Positions 26,641-35,192 of a stretch of 64,000 bases of DNA are shown piece after piece; position 1 is the stretch's first letter; each line of letters opens with the position of its first letter. The notes under the pieces are model-generated. The model did no database searches. It saw nothing but the letters and a program-made list of their open reading frames with translations, and was not told where the DNA came from. Both the position numbers and the translations under genes were made by a program. This stretch comes from Shimia haliotis (GTDB lineage: Bacteria > Pseudomonadota > Alphaproteobacteria > Rhodobacterales > Rhodobacteraceae): NCBI RefSeq assembly GCF_900114415.1, contig NZ_FOSZ01000002.1:434001-498000 (forward strand), written 5' to 3'.

Positions 26641-27163
26641 CGCCTCCTCCCTCCGCCAAGGCAGGCATCAAACCCACCTCGGACAAGACAAAATCCGCGA
26701 TGGACCCTGTGTCGTCCAAGTCAAAAACCACCCGATCACTGTCCAGTGTCACGTCCGCCGCAATCGCCTTGATCGTGGCGTCTTCCGGCGCAATCAGCGG
26801 ATTACCGGTGGCCTGTCGAAAGGCCTCCACCTTCGGGTGCGCGTCGCGTTTGTAGCCCTCCACAAGAACCAGATCGACCGGCGCAAGCTTGGACAAAAGC
26901 AACTCCAGCGGCGGCTCTGCCTCTTGCGCAAGTTCATGCATCAAAGCCCAGCGCGCACCGGAAGCCAAAAGAACTTCGCGCGCACCCGCCGTGCGATGCC
27001 GGTGGCTGTCTTTGCCGGGTTGATCCACGTCGAAACTGTGGTGCGCGTGTTTGACCGTCGACACCGAGAACCCACGCCCCGTAATTTCGGACACGAGCCG
27101 TTCCATCAGTCCGGTTTTGCCGGCGTTCTTCCAACCGACAACGCCATAAATCCGCTGTGTCAT
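26633..27163 (-). CDS. mobB: Molybdopterin-guanine dinucleotide biosynthesis protein MobB
   Basis: This is a 176-residue P-loop GTP-binding protein that assists conversion of Moco to the guanine dinucleotide form. Walker A GWKNAGKT is at 10-17, the VKHAHH motif at about 38-43, and VLVEGYKR near 98-105. It overlaps mobA by 4 bases upstream and moeA by 8 downstream, so all are translated as a coupled chain. Confidence 0.94.
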   Translation of the reverse strand: MTQRIYGVVGWKNAGKTGLMERLVSEITGRGFSVSTVKHAHHSFDVDQPGKDSHRHRTAGAREVLLASGARWALMHELAQEAEPPLELLLSKLAPVDLVLVEGYKRDAHPKVEAFRQATGNPLIAPEDATIKAIAADVTLDSDRVVFDLDDTGSIADFVLSEVGLMPALAEGGGDV

Positions 27164-27804
27164 TCTGCCCCCACCATCTGCCGGGCCTTGCTCAGGTCGT
27201 CGGCGGTATTCACATTAAAAAACGGATCGCCACCTTCGGTGGAAAATTCCGCCAGCCGCCCGTCATGCGGGTCGGTCCACAGCACCACTTTGCGCAAACC
27301 ACCGTCAAGCGCACGGCGCAAATCGTCGCGCAGCGCCACCGGCCAGATGCCAAAGGTCGGATGTCGGATCAAGCCCGAGCGCGACATGGATTTTGTTTCT
27401 TCGCCCTCACCGCGCGGCGTGGCTGCCAGAGCCAGCCGATGCGTCGTGCCTTCGGTCGCTAGCAACAGACGCGGCACCAGATCACAGGGGAAGAACGGCG
27501 TGTCCGCCGCGGCTGTGACAATCGTCTCAGCACCTCGCTCTGCTGCCCAATCAAGTCCCGCCAGCACACCCGCCAAAGGCCCTGCAAACCCATCCACATC
27601 ATCCGCGACCACCGGCAAGCCCAGATCTGCAAACCGAGCTGCGTCGCCATTGGCATTCAGCGCCACTTCCGCCACCTGCGGCTCAAGCCGGTCGATCACA
27701 TGCTGCAAAATGGAGCGCTCCCCGAGCTTCAATCGCCCTTTGTCGCCCCCGCCCATGCGCGTGGCCTGTCCGCCCGCAAGGATCACACCCAGAGGCTGCT
27801 TCAT
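27160..27804 (-). CDS. mobA: Molybdenum cofactor guanylyltransferase
   Basis: The 214-residue nucleotidyltransferase transfers GMP to Moco to make the bis-MGD precursor used by formate dehydrogenases and DMSO-reductase-family enzymes. The GTP-binding signature LAGGQATRMGG is at 9-19, followed by DKG, and AAADTPFF gives the metal-binding aspartate. It overlaps fdhD and mobB by 4 bases each as ATGA. Confidence 0.95.
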   Translation of the reverse strand: MKQPLGVILAGGQATRMGGGDKGRLKLGERSILQHVIDRLEPQVAEVALNANGDAARFADLGLPVVADDVDGFAGPLAGVLAGLDWAAERGAETIVTAAADTPFFPCDLVPRLLLATEGTTHRLALAATPRGEGEETKSMSRSGLIRHPTFGIWPVALRDDLRRALDGGLRKVVLWTDPHDGRLAEFSTEGGDPFFNVNTADDLSKARQMVGAE

Positions 27805-28685
27805 TGCGGTGCTCCCTTGCGCCGGTGTTTCTTATCCTCTTCGCGCACCGTAGCCGGATCAATGTCCCGCAGCAGCCGCTCCTCACCACTCAGACAAACA
27901 AACCTCTGCCCGCGCATGCGGCCAATCAGCGTCAGGCCGACCTGCTGCGCGATCTCCACACCCCAAGCTGTAAATCCGGACCGCGACGCCAGCACCGGAA
28001 TGCCCATCATCGCGGTTTTGATCACCATCTCACTGGTCAGACGGCCCGTGGTGTAAAGCACCTTATCGCCCGCATCCGCGCCTTCCTGAAACATCCAGCC
28101 CGCGATCTTGTCGACCGCATTATGCCGTCCCACGTCTTCCATATAGACCAACGGCCGATTTCCCTGACACAGAACCGTGCCGTGGATGGCACCCGCCTCC
28201 AGATACAACGACGGTGTACGGTTGATCTTATGCGCCAGCGCATAAAGCTCCGATGTGCGCACCTGCGCGTTCGGCAACTCAACACCCTCCAGCCCCTCCA
28301 TCATATCGCCAAAAACCGTGCCCACTGCGCAGCCGCTGGTGCGGGTCTTTTTCGCCAGCTTTTCCTCGTGGTTGGTTTCCTGCGCCGTGCGCACCACCAC
28401 AACCTCAAGCTCCTCGTCATACTGAACGCCGGTGACGTCATCATCGGGCATCAACATGCCCTGATTGAGCAAAAATCCCAGGGCCAGATATTCGGGGTAG
28501 TCGCCAATTGTCATCGCGGTGACGATTTCCCGACTGTTGAGATAGATCGTCAGCGGACGTTCTTCGACAACCGAAATTGTCGCCTCGTTGCCGTCGTGAT
28601 CCCGTCCGGTCACACGCCGCGTCAAACGCACGGCCGAGGGATCAGGCGCAATAAGGTAATCCTTGGCAAGGTCTTCGTCATTCAA
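27801..28685 (-). CDS. fdhD: FdhD/FdsC-type formate dehydrogenase maturation factor
   Basis: Proteins of this family bind Moco and deliver it, with sulfur, to formate dehydrogenase. The 294-residue product starts at a TTG (28683-28685) with GGAGG eight bases upstream. The E. coli CxxC sulfur-transfer motif is not intact: the aligned region reads TSGCAVGT, with a single Cys at 119. C-terminal family blocks are present (VYMEDVGRHNAVDK, YTTGRLTSEMV, LASRSGFTAWGVE). It heads the operon fdhD-mobA-mobB-moeA and is divergent from azlC. No formate dehydrogenase subunit is visible in the window. Confidence 0.92.
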   Translation of the reverse strand: MNDEDLAKDYLIAPDPSAVRLTRRVTGRDHDGNEATISVVEERPLTIYLNSREIVTAMTIGDYPEYLALGFLLNQGMLMPDDDVTGVQYDEELEVVVVRTAQETNHEEKLAKKTRTSGCAVGTVFGDMMEGLEGVELPNAQVRTSELYALAHKINRTPSLYLEAGAIHGTVLCQGNRPLVYMEDVGRHNAVDKIAGWMFQEGADAGDKVLYTTGRLTSEMVIKTAMMGIPVLASRSGFTAWGVEIAQQVGLTLIGRMRGQRFVCLSGEERLLRDIDPATVREEDKKHRRKGAPQ

Positions 28686-28828
28686 TGCAATAACCTCCGG
28701 GCAGTCACAGAAAACTTAGTCCGGTTTCCCCAAAGTGACCACCGGTGAATCTTCGTTCATTGCATCCCGTGAAAACCCGCGCTACGGCTTGGCGAACCAT
28801 TAATCTGTTTATCATTTTGCGGATCACC

Positions 28829-29554
28829 ATGACGTCCTACTATGATCGTTCCTCCTACTTGCGCGGCGTCCGCGACGGGCTGCCATTCATTCTGGTGGTC
28901 TCACCTTTTGCGCTGTTGTTCGGCGTTGTGGCCACCGAGGCTGGTCTTACCGTGTTTGAAACGCTGACATTTTCCGCCGTAGTGATTGCCGGAGCCGCCC
29001 AGTTCACGGCATTGCAACTGATGAATGACAATGCTCCGACACTGGTGGTCATCCTCTCGGCTCTGGCGGTGAATCTGCGCATGGCGATGTATTCCGCCTC
29101 GCTGACCCCTCATCTGGGCCCGCTCCCGTTCTGGCGGCGTGCTTTTGTGGCGTATACGTTGGTTGATCAAAGCTACGCTCTCAGCACGCTGGAATTCGAA
29201 AAACGCCCCGACATGACATTGGCCGAAAAGACGTCCTACTTTTTCGGTGTCATCACCCCCGTCCTGCCAAACTGGTATCTTTGGTCTCTGGTCGGAGCCA
29301 TGGTCGGGCAGTCCATTCCGCCCGCGCTGGCGCTGGATTTTGCCGTCCCGATCACCTTCCTTGCGATGATCGGCCCTATGCTGCGCACCGGCGCTCATGT
29401 CGCTGCCGCGTTTGTTTCGGTGGCCTGTGCGATCGGGTTTGCCTTCTTACCATGGAACCTTGGCCTGATGGTTGCAGGTATTGCCGGCATGGTGACAGGC
29501 GCTCAGGTGGAACTCTGGATGGTGCGCCATGCCGCCAAAGGAGACGCGCAATGA
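28829..29554 (+). CDS. azlC: AzlC, branched-chain amino acid exporter large subunit
   Basis: The 241-residue membrane protein has seven to eight helices. The opening FILVVSPFALLFGVVA, the GAAQFTALQLM segment and LRMAMYSASLTPHL are typical of the AzlC family, which exports branched-chain amino acids with AzlD. The ATG at 28829 is chosen over an in-frame upstream extension from 28745. It ends in ATGA overlapping azlD and is divergent from fdhD. Confidence 0.9.
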   Translation: MTSYYDRSSYLRGVRDGLPFILVVSPFALLFGVVATEAGLTVFETLTFSAVVIAGAAQFTALQLMNDNAPTLVVILSALAVNLRMAMYSASLTPHLGPLPFWRRAFVAYTLVDQSYALSTLEFEKRPDMTLAEKTSYFFGVITPVLPNWYLWSLVGAMVGQSIPPALALDFAVPITFLAMIGPMLRTGAHVAAAFVSVACAIGFAFLPWNLGLMVAGIAGMVTGAQVELWMVRHAAKGDAQ

Positions 29555-29877
29555 TCGACAAAAGCGATCTTTGGATCATCATCTTCGCAATGGGCATTGG
29601 CAGCTTTGGTCTGCGCTTTCTGTTTCTCGGCCTCGTCGGAGACCGCGCAATGCCTGAATGGGTGCTCCGTCACTTGCGCTATACGGCCGTCGCCGTCCTG
29701 CCAGGGCTGGTTGCGCCGCTGGTTCTTTGGCCTGCCGCAACAAATGGCCAGCCAGACCCTGCGCGCCTGATGGCGGCTTTGGTGACACTTGCGGTGGGGT
29801 ATTTCACGAAAAACGTCCTCGCCGCGATCTTTTCAGGCGCGGGGACACTATTTCTCGGTCTCTATTTTTTGGGCTGA
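29551..29877 (+). CDS. azlD: AzlD, branched-chain amino acid exporter small subunit
   Basis: This is a 108-residue small membrane protein with three to four helices (about 6-27, 45-66 and 77-105). The RHLRYTAVAVLPGLVAPLVL segment is the AzlD signature region. It is translationally coupled to azlC by ATGA overlap, as is usual for this two-part exporter. Confidence 0.9.
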   Translation: MIDKSDLWIIIFAMGIGSFGLRFLFLGLVGDRAMPEWVLRHLRYTAVAVLPGLVAPLVLWPAATNGQPDPARLMAALVTLAVGYFTKNVLAAIFSGAGTLFLGLYFLG

Positions 29878-29891
29878 CGCAACCGCGACGA

Positions 29892-30539
29892 TCAGTTCGT
29901 CGGCTTGACGGGCTGCTCTTCGTATTGCGGCGTGAATGTTGCCAATACTTTGGACTTGTCGTCGTCGTCATACTCAAACAAGCGTTCATAAGTCGCGCCC
30001 TTGGCCGCGAAATACTCTTCCAGTTTGATCGGGAACAGTGTCGATGGGGCATCTTCAAACCCCGGCAATGAGCGCAACACTTGCGATGTGGACTGTGCGC
30101 ATTGCGATTCCAGCACCGGGCCCAAAGATTGCGCTTTGCGAAACGCCATTTCCGCCACCTGCGGGCTCACGTCAATGGATTGCACCACAACATGATATGT
30201 CTCACGAGCGTGAAAACGGGTGTACTGATCGACCATCCATGGCGTCATGCCATAGACCACGTCGTTTTTGGCCACGATGGCCCCTTCCTTACGGAAAGAG
30301 CCTGCCGGATCAAACGCCACCCGTTCAGACGCGTTAATCAAAAGCGACGTATGCGCGCCTTGTCCGGTCCGGTTGGAGCGCATCGTATAAAGCGTCAGGC
30401 GGGTTGGGCCATCATGCACATAGCGCGACGCCGCAACCGCCGCGTCCGCCGAGTTTTCCTTGACCGGATTGCGCACGGTACAAGCCGACAATGACACCAC
30501 AGCCGCAACGATAGCACACACACGCAAAACCGATTTCAT
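29892..30539 (-). CDS. Lipoprotein, possible permuted papain-like fold
   Basis: The 215-residue lipoprotein has lipobox LSAC with Cys at 20. After the leader it shows a strand region LTLYTM, then GAHTSLLI with H63, DVVYGM, YHVVVQSI, and a helix headed by C147 (SQCAQSTSQVLRSL). The order His first, Cys later at a helix start is the arrangement of permuted NlpC/P60-type (YiiX-like) hydrolases, but this is pattern reading only. It converges on azlD with 14 bp between the stops. Confidence 0.7.
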   Translation of the reverse strand: MKSVLRVCAIVAAVVSLSACTVRNPVKENSADAAVAASRYVHDGPTRLTLYTMRSNRTGQGAHTSLLINASERVAFDPAGSFRKEGAIVAKNDVVYGMTPWMVDQYTRFHARETYHVVVQSIDVSPQVAEMAFRKAQSLGPVLESQCAQSTSQVLRSLPGFEDAPSTLFPIKLEEYFAAKGATYERLFEYDDDDKSKVLATFTPQYEEQPVKPTN

Positions 30540-30555
30540 GACGCTTTTCCCGCGA

Positions 30556-30690
30556 TCAGCTGTTGAACAGCGCCAAGAAGATCAGCACACCAATGGAAAA
30601 TACCGATACGCGGATCGACCATTTGATAAAGCCCGCAAATGCCTCTTCCTGAACCTTGATGTCCATCGAGCCGTGTTCATTTTCCGCCAT
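30556..30690 (-). CDS. aa3-type cytochrome c oxidase subunit IV
   Basis: This 44-residue single-helix protein was found by reading the minus strand. It begins MAENEHGSMDIKVQEEAFAGF and continues with a helix VSVFSIGVLIFLALF, which is the pattern of bacterial subunit IV of aa3 oxidase, known from alphaproteobacteria. The role of the subunit is minor or unclear. GAGGGA stands upstream of the ATG at 30688-30690. It lies alone, away from any oxidase core genes, as is usual in this group. Confidence 0.85.
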   Translation of the reverse strand: MAENEHGSMDIKVQEEAFAGFIKWSIRVSVFSIGVLIFLALFNS

Positions 30691-30829
30691 AGTCGCGTTC
30701 CCTCTTGTTCGCTGCGCCTGATGCAAATTCAGGCACTCAATTCCCTCGGATCAGACTGCCCTGATCCCAACCTTTTTGGTTGAATACCTGATTCAATCCG
30801 GCCTGTCACCACGACAATGACGCACAGGC

Positions 30830-31279
30830 CTATGAGGCTTCCAGGCCCTGCGCCAAGCGAAAGCCGATACGTGCCGCCTCTGTCGTTTCTGCCGGTTTCG
30901 GCAAAGCCCGCAACATCACATTAAGCTGGCTCACATGCTGCACCAGTTGGGTTTTGATGCCGTTGCTGTCGCTGCCGTAAAACGTGACGATATCGGGGTC
31001 AAAGAATCCCATACCCTCAATGCGCAACACACCAACCTCGCCACCGGTGAACCCCATCGCGATTTCGTGGTCGCTATCCAGTTGCTTTTCAAAGTTCTGG
31101 ATATACATCACCAGCCGCTCATAGGCCCATTCCGCAGGGCTTTTTTGGGCCACTGGCTTCTGGCTCACCCCGTCCGGCACTTCCACCTGTGTGGCGTCCG
31201 GATCCGTGTGAACTTCGTGCAAACGCGGAAGCGCCGCCGCCTCAACTGCTTCGGCGGTGGTTTTGATCTCGTCATTCAT
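30830..31279 (-). CDS. DUF6173-like cytoplasmic protein
   Basis: The 149-residue soluble protein has an acidic, unstructured N-terminal part (about 1-45) and a compact domain with the blocks SPAEWAYERLVMYIQNFEKQ, GFTGGEVGVLRIEGMGFFDPDI and LNVMLRALPKP. The conserved core is, from memory, the DUF6173 family of Rhodobacterales; its function is unknown. It lies just after the MBL-fold gene on the same strand with 12 bp between, so it is probably in the same transcript as that gene and the acyl-CoA dehydrogenase. Confidence 0.8.
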   Translation of the reverse strand: MNDEIKTTAEAVEAAALPRLHEVHTDPDATQVEVPDGVSQKPVAQKSPAEWAYERLVMYIQNFEKQLDSDHEIAMGFTGGEVGVLRIEGMGFFDPDIVTFYGSDSNGIKTQLVQHVSQLNVMLRALPKPAETTEAARIGFRLAQGLEAS

Positions 31280-31291
31280 ACTTAGGGCCTT

Positions 31292-32338
31292 TTAGTCGAT
31301 ACGTTGCCACAAATAGGCGCCGTCATCCCGAACCGTGCGCCGTGCAATGCCAACATGGTAAAGATGGTTGAGATGCGCAAGCGCCTCCACCAGAGCCAGA
31401 CCATAGGCCCCGCCCTCGATGTTGCGCTTGAACAGCGGCAAGAAGCACTCCGCCGCAGTCTTTGGCGTGTCCAGATGATCCCGCAGGCGGTTCAAGGCCC
31501 CGTGATGGTTCTCGATCAACTGCCGCATCCGCATCGGCGCGCCGGTAAAGGGCAGCTTGTGCCCCCCCAGAATCAATTGATCATCCCGCGCCAAAAGCGA
31601 CAGGCGCTCACAAGCCTCAAGCCAGTCCGCGACCGGATCAGCCTCCGGTTCTGTGGCGTACACACCGATATTGGAACTGATCGACGGCAAAATCTGATCG
31701 CCTGAAAGAACCAGATTGTCGCTGCGGCTCCAGAACGTTGCATGCTCGGGCGCATGGCCGTTGCCGATATGCACATCCCAGACGCGCCCGCCCATTTCGA
31801 TCACATCGCCCTGTTTGATGCGCTTGAACCCCAAAGGCATCGGGGCCACCACATCGGCAAAATTGAACGGCCGCTCGGTAGCACGCTCCTGATAGATCGC
31901 CTCGTCCATGCCGCAGCTGCGATAAAAATCCAGTGTTTCTTGACGCGGCACCGCCTGCTCATCAAGCTGCAACATCCGCGCAAACAGCCACGCCGTGCGC
32001 GTCGTCCAAAGGCTCGCGCCATGCTCGGACTGGAACCAACCCGCGAGACCCACATGATCCGGGTGGTGATGCGTGACCACAACGCGGCCAACAGGTTTGC
32101 CCTTCAGCGGACCGGCCAAAAGGCCGCCCCACATGGCGCGACCTTTCTTGCTGTCAAAACCTGTGTCGACGATGGTCCAGTGATCGCCCTCATCAAGCGC
32201 ATAGACATTCACATGGTCCAACGCCATCGGCAGTGGCAGACGTATCCACAGAACCCCCTCAGCCACCTCAATGGCCTCACCTGCTGCAGGAGGGGTCTCC
32301 CATGGATATCTGATACCTACTGCCGATCCGTCGCTCAT
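31292..32338 (-). CDS. Metallo-beta-lactamase-fold hydrolase
   Basis: The 348-residue protein has the zinc motif THHHPDH at 89-95, IVDTGFD at 56-62, and a later HAPEH metal-ligand histidine. A C-terminal extension with a winged-helix-like end (LNHLYHVG) matches the MBL-fold subgroup with a DNA-binding-like tail. The substrate is unknown, possibly a thioester or lactone, given the coupling to an acyl-CoA dehydrogenase. The ATG shares one base with the upstream stop codon (TAATG), so translation is coupled. Confidence 0.9.
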   Translation of the reverse strand: MSDGSAVGIRYPWETPPAAGEAIEVAEGVLWIRLPLPMALDHVNVYALDEGDHWTIVDTGFDSKKGRAMWGGLLAGPLKGKPVGRVVVTHHHPDHVGLAGWFQSEHGASLWTTRTAWLFARMLQLDEQAVPRQETLDFYRSCGMDEAIYQERATERPFNFADVVAPMPLGFKRIKQGDVIEMGGRVWDVHIGNGHAPEHATFWSRSDNLVLSGDQILPSISSNIGVYATEPEADPVADWLEACERLSLLARDDQLILGGHKLPFTGAPMRMRQLIENHHGALNRLRDHLDTPKTAAECFLPLFKRNIEGGAYGLALVEALAHLNHLYHVGIARRTVRDDGAYLWQRID

Positions 32339-34059
32339 TAAGCGGCTCCCAAGTCTTCCGCGCTCAGCGCATAAATTCCGGCTGCACCCTGCATGGCCTG
32401 CTCCAGAAGTCCGGAGTGTTCCGGCAGCAACCTGTTGATATAAAACGCCGCAAGCTTGCTGCGCGCACCTTCTCCACCTTCCGCAATTGCCGCTTTCAGA
32501 TGGAAATACCCGCCCAATACACGGGCAAAACCGATCAGGAACGGCACAGATCCGGCAAACCGCTCGTTCATGTCGCTCTGCGCAACCATCCATTCGGTGG
32601 CTTCTCGCAGAGTCTCCGTGGCCTGCCAAAGCGGCTCGGCCAGTTCGGACATGCTCTCGCGTACCTTCTCGGCGCAATCTTCGATCTCATCAAGGATGGC
32701 ATAGGCCGCGTCACCGCCATCCATCAGCTTGCGACCCACAAGGTCCATCGCCTGAATGCCGTTGGTGCCTTCATAAATCGCGGTCACACGCACATCGCGG
32801 CTGAACTGCGCCGCGCCTGTTTCCTCGATAAAGCCCATGCCGCCATGCACTTGCACACCCTGATGGGCCACATCCATGCCGACTTCTGTGCCAAAGGATT
32901 TCGCAATCGGCGTGAGGAACGCCGCGCGGGCTTTCCAGTCTTTGTCACCTGTTGCGGTGTTCATGTCGATCGCCACTGCGCAGGACATCTCGATCGCACG
33001 AGCCGCAAAAATGTCGGCCTTCATGCCCGCCAGCATGCGGCGCACGTCGGCGTGATCCAGAATGGTGCCGGTGCCATCGCCCACAGGAGTACGGCCCTGC
33101 TTGCGGTCCAAGGCATAGCCCAGCGCATGCTGAAACGCCGCCTCGGCCGCGCCAACACCCTGACCACCAACGCCCAGACGCGCATTGTTCATCATGGTGA
33201 ACATGCACTTCATGCCGTCATGTTTTTCGCCCACAAGCCAGCCCTTGGCGCCATCAAATTGCATCACTGCTGTTGGAGACCCGTGCAGACCGAGCTTGTG
33301 CTCGAGGCTGACCACACCCAGCGTGTTCGCGACACCTGGCTTGCCATTCTCGTCGGGCAGCAGCTTGGGAACAATAAACAGGCTGATGCCTTTGGTGCCG
33401 GAAACACCATCTGGAAGGCGTGCCAACACAAGGTGACAGACGTTTTCGGTGATGTCGTTATCACCCCAGCTGATAAAGATTTTCTGGCCCGTCACCGCAT
33501 AGCTGCCGTCGCCATTCGGCTCAGCCTTGGACTTCAACGCACCAACGTCAGAACCGGCAGACGGCTCGGTCAGGTTCATCGTGCCTGACCACTCACCGGA
33601 AATCAGCTTGGGCAGGTAAAGGTCTTTGATCTCATCAGAGGCATGGTGCTCCAACGCTTCGATCTGGCCCTGCGTCATCAGCGGCGCAAGTTGCAGCGAC
33701 AGACATCCCGCAGCCATCATTTCGTTCACAGCAGTGGTGATCGAATGCGGCAAACCCATGCCGCCGTATTCGGGATCCGCACTGGTGGAAATCCACCCGC
33801 CCTCGGCAATTTTCTGATAGGCCTCCTTGAAGCCCGGCGAAGTGCGCACCTTGCCGTTTTCCAAAACGGCGCCCTCAAGGTCACTTCCACGGTTCACAGG
33901 GGCCATGACTTCCTCGACCATTTTGCCGGCTTCCAGCAAAATGGCATCAGTGGTTTCCTTGTCGGCATCTGCGAACCGCTCGGTGGCGGTCACGCTTGCA
34001 AAGTCCACGACATGATCGAAGAGGAACTGAAAATCGGTTACTGGGGCGCGAAACGGCAT
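32338..34059 (-). CDS. Acyl-CoA dehydrogenase, DmdC-like
   Basis: This 573-residue enzyme of the long acyl-CoA dehydrogenase type has a C-terminal extra helical domain. N-terminal MPFRAPVTDFQFLFDHVVDF and the TEPSAGSDVGAL FAD and substrate block match the group that includes 3-methylmercaptopropionyl-CoA dehydrogenase (DmdC) of DMSP demethylation. The catalytic Glu lies in IYEGTNGIQ (about 430). The ATG at 34057-34059 has GGAG seven bases upstream and is preferred over the ATG 24 bases earlier. The substrate cannot be fixed from sequence; general medium-chain use is equally possible. Confidence 0.88.
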   Translation of the reverse strand: MPFRAPVTDFQFLFDHVVDFASVTATERFADADKETTDAILLEAGKMVEEVMAPVNRGSDLEGAVLENGKVRTSPGFKEAYQKIAEGGWISTSADPEYGGMGLPHSITTAVNEMMAAGCLSLQLAPLMTQGQIEALEHHASDEIKDLYLPKLISGEWSGTMNLTEPSAGSDVGALKSKAEPNGDGSYAVTGQKIFISWGDNDITENVCHLVLARLPDGVSGTKGISLFIVPKLLPDENGKPGVANTLGVVSLEHKLGLHGSPTAVMQFDGAKGWLVGEKHDGMKCMFTMMNNARLGVGGQGVGAAEAAFQHALGYALDRKQGRTPVGDGTGTILDHADVRRMLAGMKADIFAARAIEMSCAVAIDMNTATGDKDWKARAAFLTPIAKSFGTEVGMDVAHQGVQVHGGMGFIEETGAAQFSRDVRVTAIYEGTNGIQAMDLVGRKLMDGGDAAYAILDEIEDCAEKVRESMSELAEPLWQATETLREATEWMVAQSDMNERFAGSVPFLIGFARVLGGYFHLKAAIAEGGEGARSKLAAFYINRLLPEHSGLLEQAMQGAAGIYALSAEDLGAA

Positions 34060-34140
34060 GAAAATCTCCGGCAGGCTTGGCATTGACTGCTGCGGCTTGT
34101 ATGCAGCATTTCGCGTTACGGTAAGGGGCGAAAGGGCCCT

Positions 34141-35121
34141 ATGACAGAAGAACGCAGCGTCACAGGAGGCCGCCCGTTGGATACGCAAACGCTGACAGCA
34201 GACAAGGCGGGCTTTGCCCGTGCAGCAACCCTTCTGGACGCTGGCGGTCTGGTGGCCTTTCCAACGGAGACCGTTTACGGGCTTGGCGCAGACGCGCGCA
34301 ATGATCTGGCTGTGGCCCGCATCTTTGAGGCCAAAGGCCGCCCCCGATTTAATCCGCTGATCGTGCATGTACCGGACGTGGAGCTGGCAAAACGCTACGT
34401 CATTTGGGACGATGAGGCTGATCGATTGGCTGCCGCGTTCTGGCCCGGCCCGCTGACGCTGGTTCTGCCATTGCGCCCCGACAGCGGCCTCAGCCCGCTT
34501 GTAACAGCGGATTTGCAGACACTGGCCATTCGTGTTCCGGCGCATCCTGTGGCCCGTGCTCTACTGGAAAGATTTGGCGGGCCGGTCGCCGCGCCCTCCG
34601 CCAACCCGTCCGGCCGGATCAGCCCGACCAAAGCCGCACATGTGCTTGCCGGCCTTACAGGCCGGATTGAGGCCGTGGTGGACGGCGGCGATTGTGATGT
34701 GGGTGTCGAAAGCACCATTCTCGGGCTTGGCGAAACACCGACGTTGCTGCGCCCCGGTGGCCTGCCGCAGGAAGCACTGGAGGCGGCACTTGGCACGACC
34801 TTGACCCGCTATCAGGACGGCGATCCGTTGACCGCGCCCGGCCAGATGACGTCGCACTACGCACCCGGCGCCAAAGTGCGCCTGAATGCCCGCGAAATTG
34901 ACAAAGGCGAACGGCTGCTTGGGTTTGGCAATGTCCAGAACGCCACCCTCAACCTCAGCCCAGCATGCGACCTGACAGAAGCAGCGGCCAACCTGTTTCA
35001 CCACCTGCACTCTCTGGATCAATCAGGTAATGCCCCCATCGCTGTTTCGCCAATTCCCGAAACCGGATTGGGACGTGCAATCAACGACCGCCTGCGCCGC
35101 GCCGCTGCTCCACGGTCGTAA
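34141..35121 (+). CDS. Threonylcarbamoyl-AMP synthase (Sua5/YrdC family)
   Basis: The enzyme makes threonylcarbamoyl-AMP for t6A37 of ANN-decoding tRNAs. The 326-residue product has the YrdC domain, with PTETVYGLG and KGRPRFNPL near the start, SANPSGR in the middle, and a C-terminal Sua5 domain after the linker (about 220 on). The ATG at 34141 has GGG-type sequence upstream; an in-frame TTG at 34177 has AGGAGG eight bases ahead and gives the usual family start, so the real start may be that one. It is divergent from the acyl-CoA dehydrogenase. Confidence 0.92.
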   Translation: MTEERSVTGGRPLDTQTLTADKAGFARAATLLDAGGLVAFPTETVYGLGADARNDLAVARIFEAKGRPRFNPLIVHVPDVELAKRYVIWDDEADRLAAAFWPGPLTLVLPLRPDSGLSPLVTADLQTLAIRVPAHPVARALLERFGGPVAAPSANPSGRISPTKAAHVLAGLTGRIEAVVDGGDCDVGVESTILGLGETPTLLRPGGLPQEALEAALGTTLTRYQDGDPLTAPGQMTSHYAPGAKVRLNAREIDKGERLLGFGNVQNATLNLSPACDLTEAAANLFHHLHSLDQSGNAPIAVSPIPETGLGRAINDRLRRAAAPRS

Positions 35122-35192
35122 AGGGGCCAGCCCCTCTTGGCCTGCGGCCAATTCACCCCGAGGTATTTTCGGCAATAGGAAATACGGTGGCT

